The position numbers and the translations under genes are program-made. From Thalassobius sp965218685 (GTDB lineage Bacteria > Pseudomonadota > Alphaproteobacteria > Rhodobacterales > Rhodobacteraceae), in contig NZ_OZ244657.1 in assembly GCF_965218685.1 (NCBI RefSeq), forward strand, positions 1,240,001-1,304,000: a stretch of DNA of 64,000 bases, given 5' to 3'. Below are positions 59,996 to 64,000 of this stretch, piece by piece (position 1 is the stretch's first letter; every line of letters begins with the position of its first letter). Below the pieces are notes generated by a model. The model was not told the origin of the DNA. It did not search any database and saw only the letters and a list, made by a program, of their open reading frames with translations.

Positions 59996-62900
59996 TCACA
60001 AGTCCAGTTTCAGTACGCCCCCGGGCTGTGCTGCGCGGGACTGGCACAGGATGATCGAGTTCTCGCGCTGCGCAGCCGAAAGAACAAAGTCCCGGTGCTC
60101 GATCTGGCCTTCGATAACACCGCATTTGCACACGCCGCAGATGCCATCCGCGCATTTGACGTCAATCCGCATGCCGTTTTCGTTCAGCACGTCGGCGGCG
60201 GTTTTGTCAGCGGGCACATCCAGGGTGCGGCCGTCCTTTAGTTGCAGCTTGAAAGCGTGATTTTCGTACTCGGGCTGCTCAGGAGGGCTGAAATACTCCA
60301 AATGGCGCGCCTCGTCGGGGAAACCGGCTTGTGTGGCGGCTTGCAAGACCCCCTCCATATAACGGTCAGGCCCACAGGTGTAGACATGCCAGCCGGGTTG
60401 GTAACCGGCCAGAACGGCGCTTAGATCCGCGCGCGAGCCTTCGTCGCTAAAGTGCAGATGCACGCGGTCGGCCCAGGGCACTGCGGCCAGATCATCCAGA
60501 TACCCGGCCCCCGCGCGGGACGAGCAAGAATAGTGCAGTGCAAAATCTCGGCCCAGGGCGTGCAAGCGATGGGCAAATGCGATCATCGGGGTGATGCCGA
60601 TACCACCGCCCATTAGGAAAGTTTTCGTGGCTTCCTCGTCCAGGTCGAAATGGTTGATGGGCTTCGAGATGAACACCTTTCGACCCGGGTGGAAAATCCG
60701 GTGCATCAGGGCCGAGCCGCCGCGTCCTTCATCCTCGCGCAGAACGCCGATCTGGTAATGGTCGGTACGAGCGGGATCGCCGGACATGGAGTATTGCCGC
60801 AAGAACTCGGGCGCGACCAACACGTCCAGATGCGCGCCGGCGGTCCAATCGGGAAGGGGGGTGCCGTCCAAAGTCGAAAACTCGTACTTGGTCACGTCGG
60901 TTGTCATCTTCTCGGCCTTGGTGATCTCGACCCGGATGACAGGCGCATCGCCGGGGACCACATAGCGGTGGACCATGGACAGGTTGCCCTTGGCCAGGCG
61001 CGCGCGGTATTCGTCTGCAGGGATCATGGCCTGATAGGCGGCGATCCCGGCCTCGCGGTCCATGGGAAAGGGATACGGCCAGGGCGGCGGGGCCAGATCG
61101 GCGGGGTAAACGGCCAGTGTCTGATCGGCGTAGCGCAGATCAAGATCGGTCTGCAGATCGCGCCGGTTTACCGGGGTGGGCGTGGGGCGATAGGCGCCGT
61201 CCTTGGACAGCTCGATATCCCACCACCATTTCTTGGTCTCGTTCAGCCCGCCATTGCCCACGGCATCGTCCAGCCGCGCCAGCAGTGGTGCCGCGCTGGG
61301 GATATGAGAGGCCGCCCATCGGAACGGGGCCTCGGCAAACAGCCCCTCAAGGTTCCACGGGCAGGTTTTCATGCAGCGCCCGCACATGGCGCCGCCTTGG
61401 GTGGTGATCCGATAGGTGGCGCATTTCTGGCTGTCGGATTTCCAGATCTCGTAGCCATTGAACATCAGCTTGGGCCCGGCCGTAATCGCCCCTGAGGGGC
61501 ACTCGCGCGCGCATTTGTTGCAGGCCTCGCAGAACCGTTGCAGGCCAAAGTCGATGGGGCGGTCGTGGTCCATCGGCATGTCCGTGGTCACGACGCCCGA
61601 TTTCAGGCGCGGGCCAAGAAAGGGGTTCAGGATCACCTCGCCGATGCGGCTGACCTCGCCCAGGCCGGACAGCAGCAGCAGCGGCGGTTGCAGCACTTCG
61701 CCGTCCATTACCGTATGCGCTTTGGCGGAATACCCAAGATCGCGGATATGCTTGGCCAGCACCCCGCCCAGCAGCGAAAACCGTAGATAAGCGCGCATGG
61801 ACTGGGCGACGCTGATCCAGTCATCACCCGAAGCGCCCTCCATCGTTTCATAGCCCTGATCGATGATCATGCTGATGGCCTGATCGTGGGGCGGGTCAAT
61901 CTTGCTGCCGGTGGCGTCATGGGAATACCAGGCCCACTCGGGACAGCGGGACAGGCCCACGGCGTCGGCCCCCAGGAAATAGGCGGTGGCCTTGATATTG
62001 GAGGCGTTGATTCGCGCGTCCGAGGGGCGGGCGCCCGCTGGGTTCGTTTCACCATTCTGGATCGTGGTAAAGGCGCCCAGCACCCGGCGCTGCGCCATGC
62101 TGGGGGCGGATTTGCGGGCGTAATGTCCATTCTTGGCGCCGGTCTGAACGTGGGGCCCCATGTCGCCGAACTGGGCGCGGGCGAACATGTCGGTGCGCTT
62201 GGGCACGCGGGCGACATTGGCCTCGTCGATATAGGTGGTGGGGGTGTCGGTTCGTTTGAGCGTCTCGAACGGGTGGGGTCCATCCATGAAGCGCCGGGTG
62301 GCATAAGGGTCTTGCGTGCGGCCAGATTTGCCATGATGCCCGCCCAGCCACCAACGCGCGCCCTTCAGCAAGGATTGCGGTTGCTGCGCCATGGCGGCCA
62401 GCGGCTGATCGGTCGTCAGGTTCATATCCGTCGTCACTGCGGCCAGCCCGAAGCGGGCGCCAATCCATGGGGCCTTCAGTCCGTCCTCTGCTGTCGCCAG
62501 CCCGGCGTGAACCGCAAGCGCGCCCAGGTGAACGTCGGTGCTGGCACTGCTATGGGCCATCGCGTTCCACCCAAGCAACCGCAGGTAATTCGCCAGAACC
62601 ACCGCTGTTTCCGAGGCCCGCAGACAAGCGCGGTGTGCCTGAGCGTCGGCGATCCAATCGGTGCCGGCCTCTGAGGGGCCGGGATCGCGCGGGTATTCGT
62701 ACAAAAAGACCAAAGCGTGCGTATGTCCGGAAATGCCCTTGGCCTGGGCCTCCATCGCTTCGCGCAATTCGGCCATGATAACGTCGATCCCCGAGGCCAA
62801 AGTCTTGGTTTGGCGCGTGCGCAGCTCTTCAGCAAGGCGGTCGATATCAGGGTTGCGGCGGGGTGCGTCCAGAACCGCCTCATCGGGTAGCTTGCAGATG

Positions 62901-63199
62901 CCGACCATGCTGGCATCGGAAAAATAGCCAAAAGCCTTCAGGTGCTGTGCGCGCTCGGTCGGGTCTTGGGGGATTTCGGCCCGCGCCGTGTTCACGAACC
63001 CATCGCGAATAGCGTCCAGCATCGCCTGATATTCGCCCATCGCGTTGACGATGCTTTCAGGTGCGTCTGGGCGGGTGAAATCCAGCGGCGTGTCCTCAGG
63101 AATGTTCCCCGTGTGCGCAGAGGCGCGCACCAGTTTTTCCAAGGGATAGGGCCCCAGATGAACCGCGCGATTCCTGTCCGAAAATAACTTCAGTGCCAT
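59996..63199 (-). CDS. Self-sufficient reductive dehalogenase fused to a flavin/[2Fe-2S] reductase
   Basis: A 1067-residue cytosolic fusion. Residues about 395-640 are a reductive dehalogenase core: GDDWISVAQSMRAYLR, GEVILNPFLGPRLKSGVVTTDMP-like text, and two [4Fe-4S] motifs (Cys557/560/563/567 and Cys593/606/609/613). Residues about 85-268 are a degenerate repeat of the core without cysteines. Residues about 745-1067 form an oxygenase-reductase module: RQYS (801-804), GGGIGITPM, YTCGPDRYM and a plant-type [2Fe-2S] site (Cys1016/1021/1024/1052). There is no Tat signal, transmembrane segment or rdhB partner. It resembles catabolic NpRdhA/BhbA-type enzymes that reductively remove halogen from aromatics using B12. 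ATG 63199 follows GAGGGGGG. Confidence 0.85.
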   Translation of the reverse strand: MALKLFSDRNRAVHLGPYPLEKLVRASAHTGNIPEDTPLDFTRPDAPESIVNAMGEYQAMLDAIRDGFVNTARAEIPQDPTERAQHLKAFGYFSDASMVGICKLPDEAVLDAPRRNPDIDRLAEELRTRQTKTLASGIDVIMAELREAMEAQAKGISGHTHALVFLYEYPRDPGPSEAGTDWIADAQAHRACLRASETAVVLANYLRLLGWNAMAHSSASTDVHLGALAVHAGLATAEDGLKAPWIGARFGLAAVTTDMNLTTDQPLAAMAQQPQSLLKGARWWLGGHHGKSGRTQDPYATRRFMDGPHPFETLKRTDTPTTYIDEANVARVPKRTDMFARAQFGDMGPHVQTGAKNGHYARKSAPSMAQRRVLGAFTTIQNGETNPAGARPSDARINASNIKATAYFLGADAVGLSRCPEWAWYSHDATGSKIDPPHDQAISMIIDQGYETMEGASGDDWISVAQSMRAYLRFSLLGGVLAKHIRDLGYSAKAHTVMDGEVLQPPLLLLSGLGEVSRIGEVILNPFLGPRLKSGVVTTDMPMDHDRPIDFGLQRFCEACNKCARECPSGAITAGPKLMFNGYEIWKSDSQKCATYRITTQGGAMCGRCMKTCPWNLEGLFAEAPFRWAASHIPSAAPLLARLDDAVGNGGLNETKKWWWDIELSKDGAYRPTPTPVNRRDLQTDLDLRYADQTLAVYPADLAPPPWPYPFPMDREAGIAAYQAMIPADEYRARLAKGNLSMVHRYVVPGDAPVIRVEITKAEKMTTDVTKYEFSTLDGTPLPDWTAGAHLDVLVAPEFLRQYSMSGDPARTDHYQIGVLREDEGRGGSALMHRIFHPGRKVFISKPINHFDLDEEATKTFLMGGGIGITPMIAFAHRLHALGRDFALHYSCSSRAGAGYLDDLAAVPWADRVHLHFSDEGSRADLSAVLAGYQPGWHVYTCGPDRYMEGVLQAATQAGFPDEARHLEYFSPPEQPEYENHAFKLQLKDGRTLDVPADKTAADVLNENGMRIDVKCADGICGVCKCGVIEGQIEHRDFVLSAAQRENSIILCQSRAAQPGGVLKLDL

Positions 63200-63277
63200 G
63201 ATGCCCCCCTCTTCGCTTGTATTGCTCAGCCTACATTCGAACCGAACGCAGACAAGCAAGTTGATGAAAAACCGTGC

Positions 63278-63355
63278 ATTCCACCCGGTTGAGACCCAGA
63301 AAATACCGCGAATAAATTTTACCAGTTGATAAAAAATAAATCCGTGGAATACTGA
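63278..63355. promoter_or_regulatory. Divergent control region of the dehalogenase and preT genes
   Basis: The AT-rich gap 63200-63389 separates two divergent genes. Toward preT, TTGATA (63326-63331) and TACTGA (63350-63355) are 18 bp apart. ATTCCAC (63278-63284) and its reverse complement GTGGAAT (63344-63350) flank the centre at a 66-bp spacing, the second overlapping the -10 box. This could be a binding site of the nearby TetR protein, but the arms are short. Confidence 0.4.
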
Positions 63356-63389
63356 ACTCAATAACAAACCAAGCACAGTGGAGGTTGGA

Positions 63390-64000
63390 ATGAGTTCAAA
63401 CACCCTGACGCCAGGCATTGCCGCGGGGCGATTGGCGCATGACGACTATGCTCAGAATTTTGCCGATTTGCATCCGGCCCTGACCGAACATGAGGCCCTG
63501 GTGGCCGCAGATCGGTGTTACTTTTGTCATGATGCGCCTTGCATGACGGCCTGTCCGACCAGCATCGACATCCCCTTGTTCATTCGCCAGATCGCGACCG
63601 GCACGCCAAACGAGGCCGCCAAGACGATCCTGTCGCAGAATATCCTGGGCGGGATGTGCGCGCGGGTCTGCCCGACCGAAACCTTGTGCGAAGAGGTCTG
63701 CGTCCGCGAAACCGCCGAAGGCGAGCCGGTGCAGATCGGTCGATTGCAGCGCTATGCGACGGATACTCTGATGGAGGCGGGTCAGCACCCGTTTGACCGC
63801 GCAGCCCCCACCGGCAAACGCGTGGCCGTTGTCGGCGCGGGCCCTGCGGGATTGTCCTGCGCGCACCGCCTGGCGATGCATGGCCATGACGTGGAAATCT
63901 TTGATCCGCGTCCCAAGGCGGGCGGTCTGAATGAATTCGGAATCGCGACCTATAAATCCGTAGATGGCTTTGCTGGCAAAGAGGTCGACTGGCTGATGCA
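63390..64000 (+). CDS. preT: NAD(P)-dependent dihydropyrimidine dehydrogenase subunit PreT-like (3' partial)
   Basis: The first 203 residues of a PreT/GltD-type flavoprotein. The N-terminal Fer4_20 region has RCYFCHDAPCMTACPTSIDIP and GMCARVCPTETLCEEVCVR cysteine clusters, followed by the FAD motif RVAVVGAGPAGLSCAHRLAM and DPRPKAGGLNEFGI. PreT with PreA reduces uracil and thymine in pyrimidine breakdown; preA would be expected just outside the window. GGAGG precedes ATG 63390. The right edge truncates it. A glutamate-synthase-like small subunit for another partner remains possible. Confidence 0.85.
   Translation, partial: MSSNTLTPGIAAGRLAHDDYAQNFADLHPALTEHEALVAADRCYFCHDAPCMTACPTSIDIPLFIRQIATGTPNEAAKTILSQNILGGMCARVCPTETLCEEVCVRETAEGEPVQIGRLQRYATDTLMEAGQHPFDRAAPTGKRVAVVGAGPAGLSCAHRLAMHGHDVEIFDPRPKAGGLNEFGIATYKSVDGFAGKEVDWLM

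Noticed and set aside
63200..63418. N-terminal extension of the dehalogenase fusion with a hydrophobic stretch
   Set aside because: The frame is open, but the added residues come from the AT-rich divergent promoter region and run into preT; ATG 63199 has its own ribosome site.
1..64000. Insertion sequences, prophage, CRISPR arrays, rRNA genes, replication origin
   Set aside because: No transposase or integrase-like ORF, no regularly spaced direct repeats, no rRNA signature and no dnaA-box cluster was seen.

Overview
This 64 kb window looks like chromosomal DNA of a marine alphaproteobacterium of the Rhodobacteraceae (Roseobacter group). The evidence is the gene set and style: box genes for aerobic benzoyl-CoA breakdown, malyl-CoA lyase, a dgcN-dgcA-dat D-glutamate operon, FYDLN-acid, DUF1013 and DUF1244 proteins, a dnaX-ybaB-recR operon, high GC and frequent GTG/TTG starts. 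The assignment is by recognition, without any database search. Coding density is high, both strands are used, and I see no insertion sequence, phage, CRISPR array or rRNA operon.

Layout. 0-6.1 kb: the 3' part of a benzoyl-CoA epoxidase cluster (boxB cut by the left edge, a tiny Cys-rich protein, boxA, a thioesterase, the regulator boxR, a degenerate 3-hydroxyacyl-CoA dehydrogenase), with an enoyl-CoA hydratase on the other strand. 6.2-12.8 kb: tRNA-Ala(GGC), FYDLN-acid protein, YgjP-type metallopeptidase, a GntR regulator with a palindrome at its start, accA, a LysE exporter with a racemase-like partner opposite an Lrp regulator, and malyl-CoA lyase. 13-16 kb: dgcN-dgcA-dat, which should convert D-glutamate and other D-amino acids. 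16-26.4 kb: mixed metabolism (pyk, N-formylglutamate amidohydrolase) and the translation block rpmI-rplT-pheS-pheT. 26.4-34.4 kb: GMC oxidoreductase, GST, mscL, alanine dehydrogenase with a divergent Lrp regulator, and a GAF-Fis regulator next to an aldehyde dehydrogenase. 34.6-41.3 kb: rpsU, COQ9, two quinone oxidoreductases, an H-NS protein, RNase T2, DUF1013, and an ornithine-type decarboxylase behind a long structured leader. 41.3-52.3 kb: recR-ybaB-dnaX, rsgA, SRP RNA, CpdB-like nucleotidase, nudC, pheA, a membrane-anchored cytochrome c. 52.5-59.3 kb: the yejABEF peptide ABC transporter running into DUF1491 and recO. 59.3-64 kb: a TetR regulator, a 1067-residue reductive dehalogenase fused to its own flavin/[2Fe-2S] reductase, and a divergent preT cut by the right edge.

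The most interesting locus is the last. The fusion protein joins a cytosolic, cobalamin-type reductive dehalogenase core (two [4Fe-4S] motifs, no Tat signal, no rdhB) to a phthalate-dioxygenase-reductase-like electron module, predicting NAD(P)H-driven reductive dehalogenation in an aerobic marine bacterium. The dehalogenase half contains a visible internal duplication in which the first copy has lost all cluster cysteines and the candidate catalytic Tyr and Lys. Other points worth checking are several exact operator-like palindromes beside regulator genes, the leader of the decarboxylase gene, and enzymes that keep their fold but lack family catalytic residues (the box-cluster dehydrogenase, the racemase-like protein, the MBL-fold protein).
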